Source: Deltaproteobacteria bacterium RIFCSPLOWO2_02_56_12
Lineage (GTDB): Bacteria; Desulfobacterota; Binatia; UBA9968
Reading direction: 5' to 3'
Assembly: GCA_001799045.1 (NCBI GenBank)
Contig: MGRY01000069.1
Location: forward strand, 1-5,931
DNA length: 5,931 nucleotides
Shown: positions 1 through 5,054 of the stretch, piece by piece
Layout of the letters: the number at the start of each line of letters is the position of its first letter
How positions within the stretch are numbered: position 1 is the first letter of the stretch
The notes under the pieces: generated by a model
Database searches by the model: none
What the model saw: the letters and a program-made list of their open reading frames with translations, nothing else
What the model was told of the DNA's origin: nothing
Program-made: the position numbers and the translations under genes

Positions 1-219
1 TTTGCCGGGCTTTTTTTATCGGCTCAGCCTGTTTGGCCACGGTGTGCGCCGCTGATCAAAGAGGGCCGAGAGCTGCTAGGCAAAGTCAAGCCGGCGAAGG
101 TGGATGAGGATAAAGCCAAAGGACTGCTTGATGAAGCGCAGAAATTCCTCGATGCCGGCAATCACGTTGATGGGGTAAAGAAGGCCAACGAAGCGTTGGA
201 CATCTTAAAGAAGAAGTAA
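1..219 (+). CDS. C-terminal part of a small, probably exported helical protein (5' end outside window)
   Basis: The frame is open from the first base to a TAA at 217-219 and gives 72 residues, with no ATG in frame, so the start most likely lies upstream of the window. The first ~12 residues (FAGLFLSAQPVW) look like the end of a signal-peptide hydrophobic core. The rest is a charged, Lys/Glu/Asp/Leu-rich stretch predicted to form two or three amphipathic helices (for example GLLDEAQKFLDAGNHVDG followed by VKKANEALDILKKK), reminiscent of one TPR-like hairpin. No lipobox is visible: the only cysteine is preceded by PR. This pattern resembles small periplasmic helical proteins of unknown function, and I do not recognise a named family. 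It converges on the SDR gene, with 3 bp between stop codons. I am fairly sure it is coding because of its composition and clean stop; the function is unknown. Confidence 0.6.
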   Translation, partial: FAGLFLSAQPVWPRCAPLIKEGRELLGKVKPAKVDEDKAKGLLDEAQKFLDAGNHVDGVKKANEALDILKKK

Positions 220-222
220 AAT

Positions 223-927
223 TTACTTTTTCAACTCTGATTTCCAGCCGGAGGAACTTAGCATCCTTCCGGTGATCCCACCGGACTCGTCCGTAGCGAG
301 AAAGACAAAAACCCCGGTGACCGATTCAGGCGTGCTGCCGCGGTAGCCGGTAAGCTTTGTCGCCACATATCCGGGTTCCACGGAGTTGACCCGGATGTTG
401 TAAGAGCCCACCTCAGCGGCGAGCGTCTGGGTAAAGCCTTCGATTCCCCATTTGGAAGTAGCATAGGCTGCGAAGTTGGCGTAGGCGCCCCGGCCTATAG
501 AGGAGGAGACATTGATGATGGCGCCGCTTTTCCGGCGCATCATCAGCGGAAGGACCGCCTTTGTCACCAGGAACGGGCCGCGCAGGTTGACGGCCATCGT
601 GTAATCCCACTTTTTGACTTCCGTCTCCGCTACCGGCGCCGGACGGATCATGACTCCCGCGTTATTGATAAGAACGTCGATCCTGCCGAAACGCTCCTGG
701 ACTTTTTCCACCAGCTTGCTTACGGGCTCTTCCAAAGAGACATCGCACTCGACCGCAAGGCACTCTGTGCCGAGGGCCTTTATCTCCTTGGCGGCTGTCT
801 CAATCTCAGCGCCCGTCCGGGAACAGATGGCGATTTTCGCCCCTTCTCGGGCATAGTCGAGCGCGACGGCCTTGCCGATTCCTCTTCCGCCGCCGGTAAT
901 CAGAGCGACCTTATCCTTGAGTTTCAT
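223..927 (-). CDS. short-chain dehydrogenase/reductase (SDR), classical type with shortened substrate loop
   Basis: This 234-residue cytoplasmic NAD(P)H-dependent oxidoreductase has a classical SDR Rossmann fold. Visible motifs are the nucleotide-binding TGGGRGIG (residues 11-18), CDV (61-63) contacting the adenine, NNAG (88-91), Asn114 in the VNL motif, and the catalytic Ser142, Tyr155 and Lys159 (YATSK). Arg37 just after the second strand suggests preference for NADP(H), which is an inference. The N-terminus MKLKDKVALITGG is the usual one, so I start at 927. The frame stays open to an ATG at 996, but the 23 extra residues are not SDR-like. The region after the PG motif (185-186) is unusually short, about 14 residues before ESVTGVFVFL instead of roughly 30-35, and the C-terminus ends SSSGWKSELKK in place of the usual DGG. 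The protein is therefore shorter than the typical 245-250 residues. Many such proteins are labelled FabG-like, but the substrate cannot be assigned. It is transcribed divergently from the carboxyltransferase gene. Confidence 0.93.
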   Translation of the reverse strand: MKLKDKVALITGGGRGIGKAVALDYAREGAKIAICSRTGAEIETAAKEIKALGTECLAVECDVSLEEPVSKLVEKVQERFGRIDVLINNAGVMIRPAPVAETEVKKWDYTMAVNLRGPFLVTKAVLPLMMRRKSGAIINVSSSIGRGAYANFAAYATSKWGIEGFTQTLAAEVGSYNIRVNSVEPGYVATKLTGYRGSTPESVTGVFVFLATDESGGITGRMLSSSGWKSELKK

Positions 928-941
928 AGCCTTTTTACCCG

Positions 942-971
942 TGCTCGTGTACGATTTTCCTGCTCGTATAC
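942..971. repeat. imperfect 11-bp direct repeat upstream of the SDR gene
   Basis: TGCTCGTGTAC at 942-952 recurs as TGCTCGTATAC at 961-971, with one mismatch and a 19-bp period, close to two helical turns. It lies 15-44 bp upstream of the chosen SDR start, where a transcription factor could act. No regulator gene is adjacent, and the repeat is short enough to be chance. Confidence 0.4.
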
Positions 972-1006
972 CAACACGGACCAAGAACACGAACAATTAT
1001 CTATCG

Positions 1007-1035
1007 TTTTTACAATCTTTTTTAGCCGATGCCAA
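1007..1035 (-). promoter_or_regulatory. weak candidate sigma70 promoter for the SDR gene
   Basis: On the - strand a TTGGCA (-35, 1030-1035) is followed after 17 bp by TAAAAA (-10, 1007-1012). The -35 matches 5 of 6 consensus bases and the -10 matches 4 of 6. It would leave a leader of about 75 nt before the SDR start that contains the direct repeat at 942-971. The surrounding sequence is AT-rich, so chance matches are likely. Confidence 0.25.
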
Positions 1036-1078
1036 TAGGTCGGTCGCAGAAAAATATGCCATGCTATTTAAATTGTCC

Positions 1079-1107
1079 TTTCCATAGAGATACTTCGCCA
1101 GTATAAT
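1079..1107 (+). promoter_or_regulatory. candidate sigma70 promoter for the carboxyltransferase gene
   Basis: A perfect TATAAT (-10) lies at 1102-1107, preceded with a 17-bp spacer by TTTCCA (-35, 1079-1084), which matches 4 of 6 consensus bases. Transcription would start near 1114 and leave a leader of about 30 nt. No clear Shine-Dalgarno sequence precedes the ATG at 1143. Confidence 0.6.
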
Positions 1108-1142
1108 GCGCCTAGCTTTTTTAGAACGGATTCACAACTGAA

Positions 1143-2609
1143 ATGAGCGAAGTAAAGTTTGTCGATACCACGCTCCGAGACGGGCATCAAAGCCTCTGGG
1201 CGGAAGCGATGAGGACGGGCATGATACTGCCCATTGCATCTCAGATGGATCGGGCCGGTTTTGAGGCCATAGAGATTTTTAGCCCGTCTTTCTTCAAAAA
1301 GTGTGTTCGCGAGCTCAAGGAGGATCCGTTAGAGCGCATCCGGATGGTCGCGCAGCGGATTCGCAAGACGCCGCTACGCGCGATCCGAAATAGGCAGATG
1401 GCCGGTTTTCACATTACACCCCCGGCGGTTGCCGATCTCTGGCTGGAGCGGCTGGCGGCCAATGGTATAAGGCAGGTGCGGACATCGGATCCGTCGAACA
1501 CGCCTTCTCACTGGCAAGAAATGGTTCAGGCGGCGGGTAAGGCGGGGCTGGAGACAGTAATCAACGTCATCTTTTCGATCTCTCCCAAGCATACCGACGA
1601 ATACTATGCCGAAAAAGTTCGCGAAGCGGCGAAGCTGGATGTTGTCTCCATATGTTTCAAGGATCCGGGCGGGCTGCTGACTCCTGAGCGCACGCGCGCG
1701 CTGACCCCGCTTTTCCTTCAGCATAGCAACGGTATCCCGGTCGAGCTTCACACTCACTGCAATACCGGCCTTGGTCCCCTGTGCGCTCTCGAGGCTATCC
1801 GGTTGGGGATTAAAATCATCAATGCCGCTATCCCCCCCCTGGCCAACGGCTCCTCCAATCCCTCAATCTTCAATGTGGCCAGGAATGCCCGAGCTATGGG
1901 CTACGAACCGACGCTAGACGAAGAGGTCATTAAGCCCGTGGCGGATCATTTCACCTTCATCGCGAAACGGGAAGGCCTGCCCATCGGAGCGCCGGTGGAG
2001 TACGACTCCTATCACCCTGTCCATCAGGTCCCCGGAGGCATGATTTCAAACTTCCGCTTCCAGCTTACCAAACTGGGAATGAAGGAGCGGCTGGAAGAGG
2101 TCCTGGAGGAAACGGCCAGGGTACGGAAGGAGTTTGGCTATCCCATCATGGTTACCCCTTACTCTCAGTTTGTCGGGGTTCAGGCGTCGATGAATGTCAT
2201 CCTCGGCGAGCGTTACAGGGAGGTTACCGACGAGGTGATCCAATATGCCCTGGGCCTCTGGGGAGTGGAGGAAAGTTCCTCAATGGACCCGGATGTCAGG
2301 GATAAGATATTGAGCCGACCGCGGGCCAGGGAGCTAGCCCGCTGGGAACCTCCTGAGATCTCCGTAAAAGAGCTACGGCAGAAGCTCGGAGGAGCCGGGG
2401 TTTCTGACGATGAGCTTTTACTCAGGTACTTTGCCGGAACAGACGAGGTGGCGGCCATGCGGGCAGCCGGCCTGCCGAAGGATTACGTGATTGCCAAAAA
2501 CCCTTTGGTAAACTTGATAGGGGAGCTAACCAGGCGGACCGATCACCAACGAATTTACGTCCAAAAAGGGGACCTATCTCTACAATTGGAGAAAAAGAAA
2601 AGTTTATAA
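1143..2609 (+). CDS. biotin-domain-free carboxyltransferase of the pyruvate carboxylase / oxaloacetate decarboxylase alpha family
   Basis: This 488-residue cytoplasmic protein combines an HMGL-like TIM barrel (about 1-275) with the conserved carboxylase (PYC_OADA) domain (about 285-470). It has the size of transcarboxylase 5S and ends without a biotinyl domain or any MKM biotin site. Family members move CO2 between carboxybiotin and an acceptor such as pyruvate. The metal site is intact: Asp13 in DTTLRDGHQS, Lys173 in CFKDPGG (the lysine that is carbamylated in the family), and His203 and His205 in LHTHCNTG. Gln16, Arg82 and Thr338 match active-site residues, and VPGGMISN (296-303) is typical. 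Several motifs depart from the family: GGATFD is replaced by SPSFFK (47-52), LLRGQNLVGY reads IRNRQMAGF (81-89), and DALND reads DPSNT (116-120). The acceptor may therefore not be pyruvate. No biotin carboxylase or carrier gene is present here. A candidate promoter lies directly upstream, and the gene converges on the small membrane protein gene. The family call is firm; the reaction is open. Confidence 0.88.
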   Translation: MSEVKFVDTTLRDGHQSLWAEAMRTGMILPIASQMDRAGFEAIEIFSPSFFKKCVRELKEDPLERIRMVAQRIRKTPLRAIRNRQMAGFHITPPAVADLWLERLAANGIRQVRTSDPSNTPSHWQEMVQAAGKAGLETVINVIFSISPKHTDEYYAEKVREAAKLDVVSICFKDPGGLLTPERTRALTPLFLQHSNGIPVELHTHCNTGLGPLCALEAIRLGIKIINAAIPPLANGSSNPSIFNVARNARAMGYEPTLDEEVIKPVADHFTFIAKREGLPIGAPVEYDSYHPVHQVPGGMISNFRFQLTKLGMKERLEEVLEETARVRKEFGYPIMVTPYSQFVGVQASMNVILGERYREVTDEVIQYALGLWGVEESSSMDPDVRDKILSRPRARELARWEPPEISVKELRQKLGGAGVSDDELLLRYFAGTDEVAAMRAAGLPKDYVIAKNPLVNLIGELTRRTDHQRIYVQKGDLSLQLEKKKSL

Positions 2610-2641
2610 GGGAAAGGGAACAATAGGAAAGAAGGAGTAAT

Positions 2642-2983
2642 TCAGATCCTAAGCAGATAGCGGAGGAGCGTGCTAACCAGACTGAGCAGAATAGCCCCGA
2701 AGAAGGCCGAGAAAAATCCGCGCACGGCAAAGCCAGGCACAAAGTAGGCCGCCAGCTCCAACATCAAGGCGTTGATGACAAATAAAAATAGGCCGAAGGT
2801 CAGAAGCGTCAGGGGCAAGGTGAGGATTTTGAGAACAAATCCCACCGTGGCGTTGACCAATCCGATGACTATCGAGGCGATCAACGCCGCAGCTATTCCA
2901 TTCACCTCGAATCCCGGGATCAGGTGAGCCACAATGACCAAACTCAAGGCGCTCAACAGCCAGTGGACTATCAGGTTTCCCAT
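2642..2983 (-). CDS. small four-helix membrane protein, phage holin family 4 / YvlD-like
   Basis: This 113-residue, very hydrophobic protein has about four membrane helices (roughly residues 3-21, 28-50, 54-80 and 88-110). It carries the family's PGFxVxG turns and a TLPLTLLTFGLFLFVINALML core, and it matches the YvlD / Mycobacterial 4-TMS phage holin superfamily in length and pattern. Despite the name, chromosomal members are usually small inner-membrane proteins of unknown role, sometimes linked to envelope stress. The two halves look duplicated: PGFEVNG at 23-29 and PGFAVRG at 83-89 are each preceded by an aromatic or hydrophobic helix end and followed by a similar helix. The start at 2983 has an AGGA about 8 nt upstream on its own strand. 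No lysis or phage gene is nearby, so a lysis role is not supported. It is divergent from the CBS gene and convergent with the carboxyltransferase, 32 bp from that gene's stop. Confidence 0.85.
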   Translation of the reverse strand: MGNLIVHWLLSALSLVIVAHLIPGFEVNGIAAALIASIVIGLVNATVGFVLKILTLPLTLLTFGLFLFVINALMLELAAYFVPGFAVRGFFSAFFGAILLSLVSTLLRYLLRI

Positions 2984-3008
2984 CAGGAGGTTCCTGCTCT
3001 TTGGGGTT

Positions 3009-3038
3009 ACGCTATCCGAGGGCGGTCGGGCGTGTCAA
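3009..3038 (-). promoter_or_regulatory. candidate promoter for the YvlD-like gene
   Basis: On the - strand a perfect TTGACA (-35, 3033-3038) is followed after 18 bp by TAGCGT (3009-3014), a poor -10 matching 3 of 6 bases. The spacer is GC-rich. Transcription would begin around 3002, about 20 nt before the ATG at 2983. The weak -10 may mean that an activator or a different sigma factor is needed. Confidence 0.35.
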
Positions 3039-3056
3039 GGAGATATCCGGAGAGTC

Positions 3057-3086
3057 TTGTAAATACTGTAACCATTCACCTATATT
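3057..3086 (+). promoter_or_regulatory. candidate sigma70 promoter for the CBS-domain gene and possibly the genes after it
   Basis: TTGTAA (-35, 3057-3062, 4 of 6 bases) and TATATT (-10, 3081-3086, 5 of 6 bases) are separated by 18 bp. They are placed to start transcription near 3093, about 30 nt before the ATG at 3122. This is the last convincing promoter before the yajQ-msrB run. Confidence 0.5.
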
Positions 3087-3121
3087 ACCCGTCAATTCTT
3101 CTTAAGGCGGGGGTGGTTCCT

Positions 3122-3583
3122 ATGATAAAAGTTTCTGATTGGATGAGCAAAGGGGTACTGGCAGTGGAGCCCTCTGATAGCATCGCCGTTGCAAGACAAA
3201 TCATGGCCAAACACCGAATTAACCAGATGCCTGTAGTTGAGGGCGAAAAGCTGGTCGGAATTGTTACGGACCGGGACATCCGCGACGCCTATCCCGCGAG
3301 TATTATGATCGACCGGGTTGAAGAAATCGACAGGTTCGCGGAATCTTACACGGTCGAAGAGGCAATGAGCTACAACGTGATGAGTGTCCGCCCGCAAACA
3401 CCGCTGACGGCCGCCATTAAACTCCTGCGGCGCCAGCGCATCGGGGCGCTTCCGGTCGTGGAGAAGGGAAAGCTCGTGGGGATCATCACGCGCAGCGATA
3501 TACTGGACTTTATTCTGAGCGGCAAGAGCTTGAAGCCCGCGCCTAATCGAAAGGTTCGACGAACAGAGTCCGCCAGACGCTGA
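3122..3583 (+). CDS. tandem CBS-domain protein (AcuB/YhcV-like)
   Basis: This 153-residue soluble protein is made of a CBS pair (Bateman module) and little else. CBS1 spans about residues 7-58 (DWMSKGVLAVEPSDSI ... MPVVEGEKLVGIVTDRDIRDA) and CBS2 about 79-133 (EEAMSYNVMSVRPQTPL ... LPVVEKGKLVGIITRSDI). Such modules bind adenosine nucleotides (AMP, ATP, NAD, SAM) and act as sensors, alone or on a partner protein. The linker with DRVEEIDRF and the DRDIRDAYP motif resemble AcuB-type proteins, but the C-terminal ACT domain of AcuB is absent. A basic tail (NRKVRRTESARR, 142-153) follows instead. I start at the ATG at 3122, which has a GGGGTGG just upstream. The frame is open back to an ATG at 2924, but that would overlap the divergent membrane protein gene and is not CBS-like. 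The ligand and partner are unknown. Confidence 0.9.
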   Translation: MIKVSDWMSKGVLAVEPSDSIAVARQIMAKHRINQMPVVEGEKLVGIVTDRDIRDAYPASIMIDRVEEIDRFAESYTVEEAMSYNVMSVRPQTPLTAAIKLLRRQRIGALPVVEKGKLVGIITRSDILDFILSGKSLKPAPNRKVRRTESARR

Positions 3584-3672
3584 CCCTCGCTTGCCTGTCT
3601 CGGTGATGATTTATCGGTTGACGCAAACGCTGGTTAGAGAAATCCTGGAATAACGATCAGAGAGGGGACACT

Positions 3673-4164
3673 ATGGCTTCTTTTGATATTGTCAGCCGCG
3701 TAGACATGCAGGAGGTCGATAACGCGGTTAATGTGACCAGGAAGGCGATTCTTACACGCTTCGATTTTCGCGAGTCCAAGACGGAAATCACGCTGGACAA
3801 GAAGGAGAAAACGGTTCGTGTGGTGACGGAAGATGAAATGAAGATGAGGGCCATCCAGGATACCCTCGTGGAGCATGTAGTCAGGCGGAAGATAGATGCC
3901 AAGTGTCTGGAGCCCAAGGAGATCCAGATGGCCTCGCACGGCATGATCCAGAGGGAATTTGCCATCAAGGAAGGGGTGGATGCGGATACGGCCCGGGCGA
4001 TTGTCAAGCTGATCAAGGGACAAAAGTTGAAAGTACAGGCGTCTATTCAAGAAAATCAAGTGCGTGTTTCGGGGAAAAAGATCGATGACCTTCAGGCTGT
4101 CATCCGGATGGTAAGAGAGGCCAAATTCCAGATACCGCTCCAGTTTGTGAACATGACCGGGTGA
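3673..4164 (+). CDS. yajQ: YajQ family nucleotide / cyclic di-GMP-binding protein
   Basis: This 163-residue cytoplasmic protein is full length for the YajQ family (about 160-166). Recognisable family blocks are SFDIVSRVDMQEVDNAVN at the N-terminus, the RFDFRESKTEITLD segment, EIQMASHGMIQREFAIKEG in the middle, DTARAIVKLIKGQKLKVQA, and the closing PLQFVNMTG (family members end near PLQFVNFR). YajQ has two ferredoxin-like alpha/beta domains. Homologues bind nucleic acid or nucleotides, and in Xanthomonas a member was reported as a cyclic di-GMP effector acting with a transcription factor. Whether this one binds c-di-GMP cannot be read from the sequence. A strong AGAGGGG Shine-Dalgarno at 3661-3667 supports the ATG. 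The 89-bp gap after the CBS gene holds a TTGACG but no matching -10, so read-through from upstream is possible. It is followed after 14 bp by msrB. Confidence 0.95.
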   Translation: MASFDIVSRVDMQEVDNAVNVTRKAILTRFDFRESKTEITLDKKEKTVRVVTEDEMKMRAIQDTLVEHVVRRKIDAKCLEPKEIQMASHGMIQREFAIKEGVDADTARAIVKLIKGQKLKVQASIQENQVRVSGKKIDDLQAVIRMVREAKFQIPLQFVNMTG

Positions 4165-4170
4165 GGGAGG
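4165..4170 (+). promoter_or_regulatory. Shine-Dalgarno that decides the msrB start
   Basis: GGGAGG lies directly after the yajQ stop and 8 nt before the in-frame GTG at 4179. This favours that GTG over the in-frame GTG at 4161, which overlaps the yajQ stop and would have this ribosome-binding site inside its coding sequence. Confidence 0.7.
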
Positions 4171-4178
4171 AAAAAGAA

Positions 4179-4577
4179 GTGAAAGACAGAGTTTCGAAAA
4201 CCGACGAGGAGTGGAAGCGGCAGCTTACTCCGGAGCAATTTCATGTCTGCCGGCAGAAGGGCACCGAGACGGCCTTCACCGGGGCATACTGGGACTGTAA
4301 AGAGAAAGGGGTCTATCAGTGCGTGTGCTGTGGCAACGATTTATTCAGCTCGGAGACGAAGTTCGATTCCGGCACGGGTTGGCCCAGTTTCTGGGCCCCG
4401 CTTGCAGAAGAGAACGTAAAAACCGAAGAGGATCGCAGCCTCTTCACGCGCCGGATAGAAGTGATGTGCGGCAAGTGTAACGCCCATTTGGGCCATGTGT
4501 TCGATGACGGTCCGGCGCCGACAAACCTGCGCTATTGTATCAACTCTGTTTCGCTCAAGCTGGCTAAGAAGGCGTGA
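4179..4577 (+). CDS. msrB: peptide-methionine (R)-S-oxide reductase MsrB
   Basis: This 132-residue cytoplasmic enzyme reduces methionine-R-sulfoxide in proteins. It shows the complete MsrB domain: LTPEQFHVCRQKGTE, a zinc site of two CxxC pairs (Cys48/Cys51 in CVCC, Cys97/Cys100 in CGKC), the GTGWPSFW substrate motif (about 65-72), HLGHVFDDGP (103-112) and the catalytic Cys120 in RYCINSVSL. The usual resolving cysteine, found in DSGCGWPSF of the E. coli type, is threonine here (DSGTGWPSF). Regeneration must therefore use another cysteine or act directly on the sulfenic acid. Cys24, near the N-terminus, is a candidate. There is no MsrA fusion and no signal peptide. The GTG start at 4179 has a GGGAGG 8 nt upstream; a GTG at 4161 would add six residues. 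It lies between yajQ and the thioesterase, 14 and 18 bp away, and is probably co-transcribed with them. Confidence 0.96.
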   Translation: MKDRVSKTDEEWKRQLTPEQFHVCRQKGTETAFTGAYWDCKEKGVYQCVCCGNDLFSSETKFDSGTGWPSFWAPLAEENVKTEEDRSLFTRRIEVMCGKCNAHLGHVFDDGPAPTNLRYCINSVSLKLAKKA

Positions 4578-4595
4578 AGACGCCGTTCCACTGCT

Positions 4596-5054
4596 ATGAA
4601 TGAAAAGGCATTTCAGGATCTGGGATCTGTTTTCTATTGTCACGGCTGCGGGGACGACAACGAAAAGGGGCTCAAGATCAAAAGCCATTGGGATGGCGAT
4701 GAGGCTGTATGCACCTGGCGGCCCCAGCCGCATCACTGCGGCGGCTCCAGGGATACCGTTAACGGCGGGATCATTGCCTGTCTCATCGACTGCCACAGTT
4801 TAAATCTGGCTATTGCCCAGGCCTACAGGAGCGAAAGGCGCCCCATCGGCAGCGCCCCGAGGATCTCGATTGTTACCGGCAACATGAACATTTCCTATCT
4901 TCAGCCGACTCCCATTGACAAGCCCCTCCACCTTCGTGCCAGGATCACCAGATGGGAAGGACGCAAAGTATGGGTCCAATGCACGCTGAGTGCGGATGGA
5001 CAGATCTGCGCCAAAGGCGAAGTGTTAGGCATTCGCGTTCAGCGAGGAGAATAG
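4596..5054 (+). CDS. PaaI-like hotdog-fold thioesterase
   Basis: This 152-residue protein fits the 4HBT/PaaI hotdog superfamily, whose members hydrolyse acyl-CoA thioesters as cytoplasmic dimers or tetramers. The N-terminal CHGCGDDNEKGLKIK block (15-29) is common in this group. The central helix segment VNGGIIACLIDCHS (55-68) is the active-site region, with Asp65 as the likely catalytic acid. The usual HGG is NGG here. Beta strands follow (VTGNMNISYLQPTPID, then LHLRARITRWEGRKVWVQCTL), typical of the fold. The protein is cysteine-rich (Cys15, 18, 39, 48, 62, 66, 129, 138). The only CxxC is at 15-18, so a zinc ribbon is unlikely. No convincing Shine-Dalgarno precedes the ATG at 4596, but no better start exists. 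Translation may be coupled to msrB, 18 bp upstream. The acyl substrate is unknown. Confidence 0.88.
   Translation: MNEKAFQDLGSVFYCHGCGDDNEKGLKIKSHWDGDEAVCTWRPQPHHCGGSRDTVNGGIIACLIDCHSLNLAIAQAYRSERRPIGSAPRISIVTGNMNISYLQPTPIDKPLHLRARITRWEGRKVWVQCTLSADGQICAKGEVLGIRVQRGE
5044..5049 (+). promoter_or_regulatory. Shine-Dalgarno supporting the overlapping GTG start of the AKR gene
   Basis: GAGGAG ends 4 nt before the GTG at 5054, inside the last codons of the thioesterase gene. The spacing is short but usable. The start overlaps the upstream TAG by one base, an arrangement typical of translational coupling. Confidence 0.6.

Noticed and set aside
211..231. AT-rich hairpin with T-run between the convergent stops as a bidirectional terminator
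   Set aside because: The seven-pair stem is almost all A-U with one G-U and one G-C pair. It is too weak to call a terminator, though the location is suitable.
928..996. Upstream extension of the SDR to an ATG at 996 (23 extra residues)
   Set aside because: The extra residues are not SDR-like, and the ATG at 927 gives the standard SDR N-terminus directly before the TGGGRGIG motif.
1374..1757. Open frame antisense to the carboxyltransferase (127 codons)
   Set aside because: It lies wholly inside a conserved gene on the other strand, has Arg/Leu-rich shadow composition and no recognisable domain.
2642..2983. Prophage or lysis module suggested by the holin-family name
   Set aside because: No endolysin, integrase, structural gene or attachment site is nearby. 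YvlD-like proteins are common chromosomal membrane proteins.
2984..2996. Palindrome CAGGAGGTTCCTG next to the YvlD-like start
   Set aside because: Arms are only 5 bp and overlap the translation-initiation region; this is likely chance.
2924..3121. Upstream extension of the CBS protein to an ATG at 2924 (66 extra residues)
   Set aside because: It would overlap the opposite-strand membrane protein gene and the intergenic promoters, and its sequence is low in family character. The ATG at 3122 has a ribosome-binding site and starts exactly at the CBS module.
3618..3656. TTGACG as -35 of a separate yajQ promoter
   Set aside because: No acceptable -10 hexamer lies 15-19 bp downstream.
4161..4178. 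GTG at 4161 as msrB start
   Set aside because: It overlaps the yajQ stop and has no own Shine-Dalgarno. The GTG at 4179 is served by GGGAGG at 4165-4170.
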